A DNA stretch of 64,000 bases, from assembly GCA_020446425.1 (NCBI GenBank), contig JAGRES010000013.1, forward strand, positions 186,001-250,000, written 5' to 3'. Below the pieces are notes generated by a model. The model ran no database searches. It had not been told where the DNA came from and saw only the letters and a program-made list of their open reading frames with translations. Origin of the DNA: Sphingobium sp. (GTDB lineage: Bacteria > Pseudomonadota > Alphaproteobacteria > Sphingomonadales > Sphingomonadaceae). Shown piece after piece: positions 1 through 7,736 of the stretch; positions within the stretch are counted from its first letter, which is position 1; every line of letters starts with the position of its first letter. The translations under genes and the position numbers were made by a program.

Positions 1-2
1 CC

Positions 3-1538
3 GCGCTGACCATCGAGCCGCGCGGCGACCATCTCTCCGTCTTCATTCCGCCGGTCGAAACGCTGGAAGATTATCTCGCCATGATCGCCGAGGTCGAGGC
101 AGTGGCGGAGGAAACACGCATACCTGTGCGGATCGAGGGCTATCCGCCGCCGCCCGACCCGCGCCTGATGGTCCTGAAGGTAACGCCCGACCCCGGCGTG
201 ATCGAGGTCAACATCCAGCCAGCCAAAAGCTGGGCCGAGGCGGTCGAGATAACCGAAACTCTCTATGACTGCGCACGCGAATGCGGGCTGACTGCCGACA
301 AGTTCATGGTCGACGGCCGCGCCATCGGCACAGGCGGCGGCAATCATATCGTGCTGGGCGGCCCAAGCCTCAACGACAGCCCCTTCATCCGCCGCCCGGA
401 CCTGCTCAAGAGCTTTGTCCTGTACTGGCAGCGGCACCCGTCGCTGAGCTATCTCTTCTCCGGCCTGTTCATAGGTCCAACCAGCCAGGCTCCGCGGATT
501 GACGAGGCGCGCCATGACAGCCTCTATGAGCTGGAAATAGCGCTGTCTCAGGTGCCCGGCCCATCGGAGGAGCAACCCGCGCCCTGGCTGGTCGACCGGC
601 TGTTCCGCAACCTGCTGGTCGATGTCACCGGTAACACCCACCGTACCGAAATCTGCATCGACAAGCTGTTCTCGCCCGATGGGCCTACAGGGCGCCTTGG
701 GCTTGTCGAGTTTCGTGGTTTTGAAATGCCGCCAGATGCGAAGATGAGCCTCGCGCAGCAATTACTCTTGCGCGCGATGGTCGCCTGGTTCTGGCGCGAA
801 CCGCAAAATGGCGGACTGGTACGCTGGGGCACGGCGCTGCATGACCGCTTCCTGTTACCGGATGCCGTATGGGCTGATTTCCTCTCGGTGCTCGATGACC
901 TGCGCGGTGCGGGCTATGATTTCGATCCCAACTGGTTCGAGGCACAGCGGCAGTTCCGTTTTCCGGTGCATGGCGAGGTCGAGGGCGGCGGCGTCAGCCT
1001 CGAAATTGCCCACGCGCTGGAACCCTGGAATGTGCTTGGCGAAACCGGCGCGATTGGCGGGACGGTGCGCTATGTCGACAGCTCGACCGAACGGTTGCAG
1101 GTAAAGGCGAGCGGCCTCATTTCCGGCCGTCATATCATCACCTGCAATGGCCGCCGCGTGCCCATGAACCCCACGGGTGTTCCCGGCGAAGGTGTGGGTG
1201 GCGTCCGATACAAGGCATGGGCTCCCGCCAACTGCCTGCATCCGGTGATGCCGGCCCATGCGCCGCTCACTTTTGACATATTCGATCTTTGGAACAGCAG
1301 ATCGCTGGGCGGATGTGTATATAATGTAGCGCATCCGGGCGGGCGCTCCTATGATGATGTACCGGTCAACAGCTATGAGGCCGAATCGCGCCGCAAGGCA
1401 CGGTTTCAGGCGCATGGTCATTCGCCGGGGCCGGTAGAGATGCCGGATGAGGAATTACCGGGGGAGTTTCCGATGACACTCGATCTGAGACGTCCGGCAC
1501 GAAGGAGCCGGTCTGACACGTCAGGTTCCAGCCGCTGA
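3..1538 (+). CDS. DUF2126 family protein, 3' part (5' end outside window)
   Basis: The reading frame is open from base 3, and the residues before the first Met ([17 protein letters not shown]...) match the conserved middle of DUF2126 proteins, so the true start lies upstream and this is a C-terminal portion of about 510 residues. The motif [12 protein letters not shown] followed by [11 protein letters not shown] is typical. Full-length members carry an N-terminal transglutaminase-like domain followed by DUF2126. They occur beside ATP-grasp/alpha-E proteins and second transglutaminases in a conserved cassette predicted (Iyer and colleagues' amidoligase work) to make or break peptide-type amide bonds. 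The next two genes here are exactly those partners. The last ~40 residues are Pro/Arg/Ser-rich and probably disordered. The biochemical role is unproven. Confidence 0.85.
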   Translation, partial: ALTIEPRGDHLSVFIPPVETLEDYLAMIAEVEAVAEETRIPVRIEGYPPPPDPRLMVLKVTPDPGVIEVNIQPAKSWAEAVEITETLYDCARECGLTADKFMVDGRAIGTGGGNHIVLGGPSLNDSPFIRRPDLLKSFVLYWQRHPSLSYLFSGLFIGPTSQAPRIDEARHDSLYELEIALSQVPGPSEEQPAPWLVDRLFRNLLVDVTGNTHRTEICIDKLFSPDGPTGRLGLVEFRGFEMPPDAKMSLAQQLLLRAMVAWFWREPQNGGLVRWGTALHDRFLLPDAVWADFLSVLDDLRGAGYDFDPNWFEAQRQFRFPVHGEVEGGGVSLEIAHALEPWNVLGETGAIGGTVRYVDSSTERLQVKASGLISGRHIITCNGRRVPMNPTGVPGEGVGGVRYKAWAPANCLHPVMPAHAPLTFDIFDLWNSRSLGGCVYNVAHPGGRSYDDVPVNSYEAESRRKARFQAHGHSPGPVEMPDEELPGEFPMTLDLRRPARRSRSDTSGSSR

Positions 1539-1573
1539 GGGAACATGCCGCCACAACGCCGCAGGATCTTGAT

Positions 1574-4021
1574 TTGCTGAGCGGCTATGCTGCAGAAGGT
1601 GCATTGAGCGACCTTTATGGCGGCGCTTCCCCCAATGTCGCCGAAAAATGGCATATCATGGCGGCAGGGCTCGCCCGGATGTGCAATCATGGCGGAAGCC
1701 AGTTGCATGAAGATGTCGGCCGCCAGATTCAGGATCTTGGCCTCAGCTTTCGTATCACTGGCGATGAGGAGGAGCGTAACTGGCCGCTGAACCCAATGCC
1801 GCTGATCATCGGATCGGGCGAATGGTCGCAAATCGCGTCCGGCCTGATGCAAAGAGCGGGGCTGCTCGAACAGATCATTGCCGATATTTACGGGGAACAG
1901 CGGCTGGTAACCGACGGCCATCTTCCCGCCGCGCTGATTGCGGGCAGCCGGAACTTCACGCGCTCCATGACTGGTCTGGCTCCCGGTGGCGGCCATTATC
2001 TGCATGTTTATGCAGTTGATCTGGCGCGCGGCCCCACTGGCGAATGGCGTGTTCTGGCCGACCGCGTATGTTTTGCCACGGGCATCGGCTATGCACTTGA
2101 AAACCGGCTGGCGCTGGGGCGCAGCACCGGGTCATTGCTTTCGGACATCAATGTCCGCCGGCTTGCCGATTTTTTCGCACGCTTGCGTGGCGGGATCGCC
2201 GCCGATTGCCAGCGTGACGACCCGCGTATCGCGCTGCTTACTCCGGGCAGGTTCAGCCAGAGCTATCCCGAGCAGGCGCATCTGGCGCGCTATCTCGGGT
2301 TTCCATTGGTCGAAGGCCGGGACCTGACCGTCAGCAACGAGAAATGTTATGTCCGCACCATCGCCGGCCCCAAGCGGATTGATGCGATATGGCGCTGGAT
2401 CGACACCCAGCATCTCGACCCGCTCGCTTTTGACGCGCGATCGCAAATCGGCGTGCCGGATTTGTTCGAGGCCTGGGCGGCGGGCGGCCTCACTGTCGCC
2501 AACTGGCCCGGAGCGGGCGTCATCGAAGGCCGCGCTTTTTCGGCTTTTCTCCCTCGTCTCGCCCATGTGCTGCTCGGCCAACCACTGCTCTTGCCGAATG
2601 TCGCCACCTGGTGGTGTGGCCAGCCCGCCGAGGCGGAACTGGTGCGCAGCCGTTTCGACGAACTGGTCATAGCGTCGGCCTTCGGCCAGCAGGTGGAAGG
2701 GCTGCCCGATGGCCGTACCCACGCGGCGTCCAGTCTCGATGCCATACAGCGTGAAACGCTGCTGGCCGCGATGGAAAGACGTCCGATGGACTATTGTGGC
2801 GAGGAAGTGGTTCACCTTTCAAGTGCGCCAGTGTTGCTCGAAGACGGCGCCACGCCCCGTCCGTTCACCCTTCGCGCCTTTGTCGCACGTGACGAAGACG
2901 GCAACTGGACCGTCATGCCCGGCGGTTTCGCGCGCCTGTCCTCCTCCGGCAACCTGCGCACCTCCCTGATGGGAGAAGGTGACCTTTCCGCCGACGTGTG
3001 CATCGTTGACGACGTGGCGGTGCAGCAGGAAAGCCTGCTTTCCAGCGGAGCCGTTCCGGCAATCCGACGGGGCGGCGGCATATTGTCGAGCCAGGCAGCC
3101 GACAACCTGTTCTGGTTCAGCCGCTATGGCGAACGCGCCGAGATGACGGTGCGCATCATTCGTAGCCTGCTCGGCAGCTCCATCGAAGTCGACAGCGGCA
3201 CGGGTCAGAATTCAGCGGCGATGGACCGGCTTGTCTCCATTTTAGTCCAATGGGGAGCCGTACCGGCGGAAGACGCGAAACTGCCAATTACACAATTGTG
3301 CGGACGGGCCTTCGCTGAAAAGAAAATGGTGGGCGGCGTCTCCGCGCTTATCGGCAGCATGCGTGGCATCGGCCGCAGCCTGCGGGACCGCTTTACCAAT
3401 GATTTCTGGCGCACCGCCAACCGGCCGGTACCGATCGTCGATTCCAACCATGCGGAATCCATGCTGAAATCGGCCAATATGCTGATCGAGCGGTTCAGCG
3501 CTCTCTCCGGTCTGGCCGCCGAAAATATGGTACGCGGCCCCGGGTGGCGCTTTTTCGATATGGGCCGCCGCGTTGAACGCGCCCTTAATACCTGCCGGAT
3601 CGCGCGGCGTCTGACCGACGGGCCGGAAGATAGAGATTCTCTCGGCGCGCTGCTCGATCTTACCGACAGCCAGATCGTCTACCGTTCGCGCTACCTCAGC
3701 GGGCCGATGCGCGATCCGGTGCTCGATCTGGTGCTGCTCGATCCCAACAATACCCGCTCGCTCGTCTATCAGTTAATGGCTATCGAGGAGCTGATCGGCT
3801 TGCTCCCCGCACTGACAGAGGACGAGATACCCGAGCGCCCCCTGCGTGAGGCGCGTTCCATATTGCGGCCACTGGAGAGTCTGACCATAGACCAGATCGC
3901 CGGTGACGAGCTGCAGGAAATAGAGACGCGGCTGCTCGGCCTGTCGGACGCGATCTCGGAACGGTATTTCCTGCAATATGAAAAGTCGGACAGGGCAGAG
4001 CGAGATAATTTCCTGGCATGA
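1574..4021 (+). CDS. circularly permuted ATP-grasp / alpha-E fusion protein
   Basis: An 815-residue protein. Residues ~30-490 form the circularly permuted ATP-grasp (type 2) region, with GGGHYLHVYAVDLARGP and the ADRVCFATGIGYALENR stretch. From about residue 510 an alpha-E domain begins (NLFWFSRYGERAEMTVRIIR) and continues with the second hallmark, FDMGRRVERALNTCR. Separate genes for these two halves are common; here they are fused. The family is predicted to be an ATP-dependent amide ligase with a helical accessory domain. The start is uncertain: TTG at 1574 is the first usable codon, because the frame is closed by a TGA at 1514-1516 and has no ATG in between. Coding-like sequence ([12 protein letters not shown]) precedes 1574, so a CTG near 1535 is possible. 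The gene overlaps the downstream transglutaminase by 4 bases (ATGA). Confidence 0.85.
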   Translation: MLSGYAAEGALSDLYGGASPNVAEKWHIMAAGLARMCNHGGSQLHEDVGRQIQDLGLSFRITGDEEERNWPLNPMPLIIGSGEWSQIASGLMQRAGLLEQIIADIYGEQRLVTDGHLPAALIAGSRNFTRSMTGLAPGGGHYLHVYAVDLARGPTGEWRVLADRVCFATGIGYALENRLALGRSTGSLLSDINVRRLADFFARLRGGIAADCQRDDPRIALLTPGRFSQSYPEQAHLARYLGFPLVEGRDLTVSNEKCYVRTIAGPKRIDAIWRWIDTQHLDPLAFDARSQIGVPDLFEAWAAGGLTVANWPGAGVIEGRAFSAFLPRLAHVLLGQPLLLPNVATWWCGQPAEAELVRSRFDELVIASAFGQQVEGLPDGRTHAASSLDAIQRETLLAAMERRPMDYCGEEVVHLSSAPVLLEDGATPRPFTLRAFVARDEDGNWTVMPGGFARLSSSGNLRTSLMGEGDLSADVCIVDDVAVQQESLLSSGAVPAIRRGGGILSSQAADNLFWFSRYGERAEMTVRIIRSLLGSSIEVDSGTGQNSAAMDRLVSILVQWGAVPAEDAKLPITQLCGRAFAEKKMVGGVSALIGSMRGIGRSLRDRFTNDFWRTANRPVPIVDSNHAESMLKSANMLIERFSALSGLAAENMVRGPGWRFFDMGRRVERALNTCRIARRLTDGPEDRDSLGALLDLTDSQIVYRSRYLSGPMRDPVLDLVLLDPNNTRSLVYQLMAIEELIGLLPALTEDEIPERPLREARSILRPLESLTIDQIAGDELQEIETRLLGLSDAISERYFLQYEKSDRAERDNFLA

Positions 4022-4896
4022 TATATAAAGTCCGGCACGTCACCGAGGTTCGCTATGCGGCTATGGTCCAGCTTGCGCGCTTCAACCTGCGATTGAAACC
4101 GGCCGACTGGCAAGGCCAGAGATTGCTCGACTATCAATTGACCGTGAAGCCCCGGCCCGTGTCTGTTTCGACCGGCGAGGATGCCTATGTGGTCAATCAC
4201 AGCCGTATCCTGATACGTGAGCCGATCAGTCAGCTTCACATCGAAAGCCGCTTCACGGTGGAGGTTTCGCCGCCGCCCGCTCCTGATCCATCGGAAGGGC
4301 CAACACTGGCGGAACTGCGCCGTATGGCGCTCGATAATCGCGACCTGTCGAAGCTTGGCCCGGCATCCTATCTCTACGCTTCTCCCCTAGCCAGGATGGA
4401 GCAGAATATCGGTCAGTGGGCTGGCGCGATCATAGCAGAGGAACAGAGCATCGTTGGCGCGGGTATGGCGCTGATGAACGCGATTTATCGTGACTTCGCC
4501 TATGATGACGATGCGACCAAAGCCGATACACCTCCCATTGAGGCGTTTCGCAAGCGGCGCGGCGTATGTCAGGATTTTGCGCATATCATGATCATAGCCG
4601 CCCGGGCGCTGGCCATACCGGCGGCCTATGTGAGCGGCTATCTGCGCACCATCCCGCCACCGGGTGCCGAGAAGCTGGTTGGCGCGGACGCAACGCACGC
4701 CTGGGTCAACCTCTGGTGCGGCGAGGCCTTAGGCTGGGTAGGATTTGATCCCACCAACAACATGATCACCCAGAGCGACCATATTTTTACAGGGATGGGG
4801 CGCGACTATGGCGATGTCGCGCCTGTCGACGGTGTGTTTCTTGGCAACGCAGGCCAAAATATGACCGTCTCTGTCGATGTCGATCCGGTAACCTAA
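4018..4896 (+). CDS. transglutaminase-like cysteine peptidase family protein
   Basis: A 292-residue protein. Residues 1-~90 form the bacterial transglutaminase-like N-terminal beta domain (YKVRHVTEVRY...), followed by a transglutaminase/protease core with a visible triad: Cys184 in RGVCQDFAH, His227 in DATHAWVNLW and Asp244 in GFDPTNN. The start ATG sits inside the stop of the ATP-grasp/alpha-E gene, which indicates translational coupling. No signal peptide is seen, so it is presumably cytoplasmic. In this conserved cassette the transglutaminase is thought to hydrolyse or transfer the amide bond made by the ligase. No substrate is known. It ends the operon; the next gene is convergent. Confidence 0.88.
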   Translation: MIYKVRHVTEVRYAAMVQLARFNLRLKPADWQGQRLLDYQLTVKPRPVSVSTGEDAYVVNHSRILIREPISQLHIESRFTVEVSPPPAPDPSEGPTLAELRRMALDNRDLSKLGPASYLYASPLARMEQNIGQWAGAIIAEEQSIVGAGMALMNAIYRDFAYDDDATKADTPPIEAFRKRRGVCQDFAHIMIIAARALAIPAAYVSGYLRTIPPPGAEKLVGADATHAWVNLWCGEALGWVGFDPTNNMITQSDHIFTGMGRDYGDVAPVDGVFLGNAGQNMTVSVDVDPVT

Positions 4897-4965
4897 TCAA
4901 CCGGCGAGAGCTTCCGGCGCATTTGCCAATAAATATGGCCGGAACCTCCAAAACGAGGCCTCGCG

Positions 4966-6447
4966 TCAGGTAAAATTCGCGCCTGCTGCGTGACGCCCTG
5001 CCCTGCGCCCGAAATAAGAGCCGGGGCCGAGACTGAGTCCGCTGGCATAGGCCTTGCCCGTCCGCGGAATATGCGCCGCGCTCGCGCCGACAGCATAAAG
5101 ACCTGGTATCGCCTCGCCGCGAATATCGAGAGCCTCCCCATTCACGCCTGTGCGAATGCCGCCCAGCGTGATGAAGAAGTAGATCGAGCTATCGAAACTG
5201 ATATCGAAGGCAGCATAGGGCCCGCTATCGAGCGGCTTCAGCCATTCCGCTGCCTTGTGCAGGAAGCGGTCCTCACCAGCGGAAACGTCCCGGTTATAAT
5301 CCGCCATGGTTCTGACAAGCGAACCGGCGGGAAGCGCCAACCCAGCCTCCATTTCCTCGATCGTCTCATACCCGTCAATCAGCCTGTGCTGATGCGCCGT
5401 CATTTCGGGATAGGCAAAAATCTCGCTGTCGACGATCAGGTATGCCTTCTGGTCCGGTTGCTCTTTGATGAAATTGGCGGTGCGGCCATGATAGCTGTCT
5501 TCGGCCACAAACCGCTGGCCAAGCTTGTTGACGATGATGCCCTTGATAAGATCCGCAGGCGGATAGATGGAGGCGGTCGGGATCAGGCCATCCATCGCGC
5601 TGGTCGCCGCACCGGCAGACATGCCGAGGCGCACCCCCATACCGTCATTGCTGGGAATGCCGAGGCCAACCGCAATTTCCGGCATTTCCGGGATATGCTG
5701 CGCGATCAGCTCCGGGTTCAGATTATGGCTCCCGGCGGCGATAATGACTGCGCGCCGCGCCCTGATGCATAATGTAGCGCCGGGCTGTTTCACCTTTACG
5801 CCAACCACCCGGCCATCCCGGTCCTGTATCAAAGCGACGACAGCGGAGTCATAGATTGCGGGCACGCCTTCGTCTTCGCAGCGCTGGAGCAGCGGCGTCA
5901 TGGCGGCGATGCCTGCATTTTCGCCCGCGCCAGCGCACTTATGGCCGCGCGCAGCCGGGCGGGCGACCTCGCTATAGGGCCAGACTTTCTCATTGCCTGT
6001 GTACATCAGGCATTCCGTGGTGAGCAGATACACCGCCTTGCCCTTATAGCTGCTGCGCTCGAACGGGACGCCCTGCGCCTCCAGCCAGCGGAAATGATCG
6101 GGGCAGTCATCGGCGAAGGCACGCACCGCGCCTGGGTCTAGCGGATCACAGCTTGCGCTCAGGAACTTGGCCATTTCGTCAGGCGTGTCGTCATAGCCGC
6201 AGGCCTGCTGCACCTCCGTGCCGCCACCCAGATAGAATATGCCGGACGACATGGCGCTCGCGCCACCACCACCGGAGGCGCGTTCAACGACCAGCACATC
6301 GGCGCCAGCCCTGTGCGCTTCGAGCGCCGCGCATGTTCCGGCCAGCCCCTGCCCTATGACAATGACGTCGGTTTCCCGGTCCCAGGCCGGGACTTCGTCG
6401 GCCGCCACAATATCGGGAATGTCCGTCGGCCCAAGTTTACCAGTCAT
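4966..6447 (-). CDS. FAD-dependent dehydrogenase (fumarate reductase/3-ketosteroid dehydrogenase-like flavoprotein)
   Basis: A 493-residue flavoprotein with an N-terminal dinucleotide-binding motif at residues ~27-57 (DVIVIGQGLAGTCAALEAH...VLVVER). The FAD-binding_2 fold C-terminus contains LGGIRTGVNGEALD...IPGLYAVGASAAHIPRTG. This architecture is shared by fumarate reductase flavoprotein subunits and ketosteroid delta-1- or delta-4-dehydrogenases, which introduce C=C bonds next to a ketone. The catabolic setting, as the last gene of a TonB/SnoaL/SDR run, favours the dehydrogenase role. No export signal is seen, unlike the related gene at 33883. The SDR start lies 13 bases upstream, which suggests co-transcription. 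The exact substrate is unknown. Confidence 0.8.
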   Translation of the reverse strand: MTGKLGPTDIPDIVAADEVPAWDRETDVIVIGQGLAGTCAALEAHRAGADVLVVERASGGGGASAMSSGIFYLGGGTEVQQACGYDDTPDEMAKFLSASCDPLDPGAVRAFADDCPDHFRWLEAQGVPFERSSYKGKAVYLLTTECLMYTGNEKVWPYSEVARPAARGHKCAGAGENAGIAAMTPLLQRCEDEGVPAIYDSAVVALIQDRDGRVVGVKVKQPGATLCIRARRAVIIAAGSHNLNPELIAQHIPEMPEIAVGLGIPSNDGMGVRLGMSAGAATSAMDGLIPTASIYPPADLIKGIIVNKLGQRFVAEDSYHGRTANFIKEQPDQKAYLIVDSEIFAYPEMTAHQHRLIDGYETIEEMEAGLALPAGSLVRTMADYNRDVSAGEDRFLHKAAEWLKPLDSGPYAAFDISFDSSIYFFITLGGIRTGVNGEALDIRGEAIPGLYAVGASAAHIPRTGKAYASGLSLGPGSYFGRRAGRHAAGANFT

Positions 6448-6460
6448 TGAACGCCGCCTG

Positions 6461-7240
6461 TCAGACGCCGGTCATGCCCGACGTCGAAGCGCCGTCGATC
6501 GCATATTCCGCGCCGTTGATGAATCCTGCCTCGTCCGAGGCAAGGAAAGCGACAAGCGCCGCTATTTCATCGACGCTGCCCATGCGTTTCATCGGCGACA
6601 TCGAACAATAGGCCGCGCGCGCGGCTTCCGGTGCGCCTGACTTTTCGATGATCGCGGTGATCATCTCCGTCTCGATCACGCCGGGCGAAATAGCGTTGCA
6701 GCGTATGGGCGTACCTTCGGTCGCGCAATGAATGGCGATCGACTTGGTAAGCGCCAGCGCAGCGGCCTTGGTAACCGAATAGGCCATATAATTGCCCATC
6801 ACTTTGTGCGCCGACATGGATGCGTTGATGATGATGGAACCGGATGCCCCGCCCGGATTGCCCCGCATCAGCTTCACCGCAGTCTTGGCGGTCAGCATTG
6901 CACCTGTCTGGTTGACGCCGACAATTGCGTTCCAGTTTTCAAGGCTGATCGACTCCACGCTGCCATCGCCCTGTTCGGTTCCGGCATTGGCGAAGGCAAT
7001 ATCGAGCCGGCCAAAATCGGCCTTTACCAGCGCCTCGACGCGGGCCCAATCCTCTTCGCTTTGCACGCGGGCCTTGATGAACGCTGCACCGGTTTCTTCG
7101 CACAGCGCCTGCGCGGCCGCTTCCTTCGATCCGGTGAAGAGCACTTTGGCACCGTCCCGGCTCAGGCGTCTGACGGCGGCACGGCCTATCCCGGATGTCC
7201 CCCCGGTGACCAGAGCCACCTTGCCCGACAGATCAGCCAT
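6461..7240 (-). CDS. SDR family oxidoreductase
   Basis: A 259-residue classical short-chain dehydrogenase/reductase. The cofactor motif TGGTSGIG is at residues ~13-20, NAG in FANAG, the catalytic Ser in the IIINASMS segment, and Tyr/Lys in YSVTK. The C-terminus has the usual INGAEYAIDGA. It probably interconverts an alcohol and ketone with NAD(P)H. It lies between the SnoaL-like gene (19-base gap) and the FAD dehydrogenase, so alcohol oxidation followed by desaturation of the resulting ketone is a plausible sequence of reactions. Substrate not determinable. Confidence 0.88.
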   Translation of the reverse strand: MADLSGKVALVTGGTSGIGRAAVRRLSRDGAKVLFTGSKEAAAQALCEETGAAFIKARVQSEEDWARVEALVKADFGRLDIAFANAGTEQGDGSVESISLENWNAIVGVNQTGAMLTAKTAVKLMRGNPGGASGSIIINASMSAHKVMGNYMAYSVTKAAALALTKSIAIHCATEGTPIRCNAISPGVIETEMITAIIEKSGAPEAARAAYCSMSPMKRMGSVDEIAALVAFLASDEAGFINGAEYAIDGASTSGMTGV

Positions 7241-7259
7241 GAACTCCCTCTCCTGTCAC

Positions 7260-7673
7260 TCAGCCCAGTGTACCCGTAGCACGGGCAATGGCAGCGGTAT
7301 CGAAATAATAGGGCGTAATACCGCAGAATTTGTCGCCCCGCAGATGGAAAACCTCGCACAGCGGCATAGCCAGGCGTTCGCCATTATGACGCGATGTTGC
7401 ATGGAAAGTGAGCATGACGATCGCTGTATTTTCCGAAATCGTCATATCCCCGGTTTCAAGCGAAGGATCATCCCAGAAGTCGAAGACAGTGGTATAAAGC
7501 TGTTGCAGCGCTTGCTTGCCCTCATACACCCCGCCGAAGGGCAGGCTCTCGGCCTCTCTAATGATGAAGTCGTCCGTAAGCTGTTCCTCGACTTCATCCC
7601 AGCGCCCTTGCGCCGTAAGCGCATAGAGACCATTCACGCGATCCACGATTGCCTGATATTGGCCTGCGTCCAT
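7260..7673 (-). CDS. SnoaL-like / nuclear transport factor 2-fold protein
   Basis: A 137-residue single-domain protein of the NTF2-like alpha+beta cone fold. It starts with a helical segment (VDRVNGLYALTAQGRWDEVEEQLTDDFII) and continues with beta strands ending TPYYFDTAAIARATG. Members include polyketide cyclases (SnoaL), ketosteroid isomerases and dehydratases. It is one of seven such ORFs in the window. An intrinsic terminator separates it from the TonB receptor gene upstream, so it may have its own promoter or depend on read-through. The enzymatic role is inferred only from the fold and neighbours. Confidence 0.78.
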   Translation of the reverse strand: MDAGQYQAIVDRVNGLYALTAQGRWDEVEEQLTDDFIIREAESLPFGGVYEGKQALQQLYTTVFDFWDDPSLETGDMTISENTAIVMLTFHATSRHNGERLAMPLCEVFHLRGDKFCGITPYYFDTAAIARATGTLG

Positions 7674-7689
7674 TTGATCCTCCTAAAAG

Positions 7690-7727
7690 GGGACCGCTCC
7701 GCTAGTGGGGTTAAGCGGAGCAGGCCC
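7690..7727 (-). terminator. intrinsic terminator after TonB receptor gene
   Basis: On the minus strand, just past the TonB receptor stop, GCTCCGCT (7714-7721) pairs with AGCGGAGC (7696-7703), extended by flanking GGGG/CCCC stretches and followed by CCCCTTTT. It lies between the receptor gene and the downstream SnoaL gene. Confidence 0.6.
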
Positions 7728-7736
7728 CAGTGCAGC

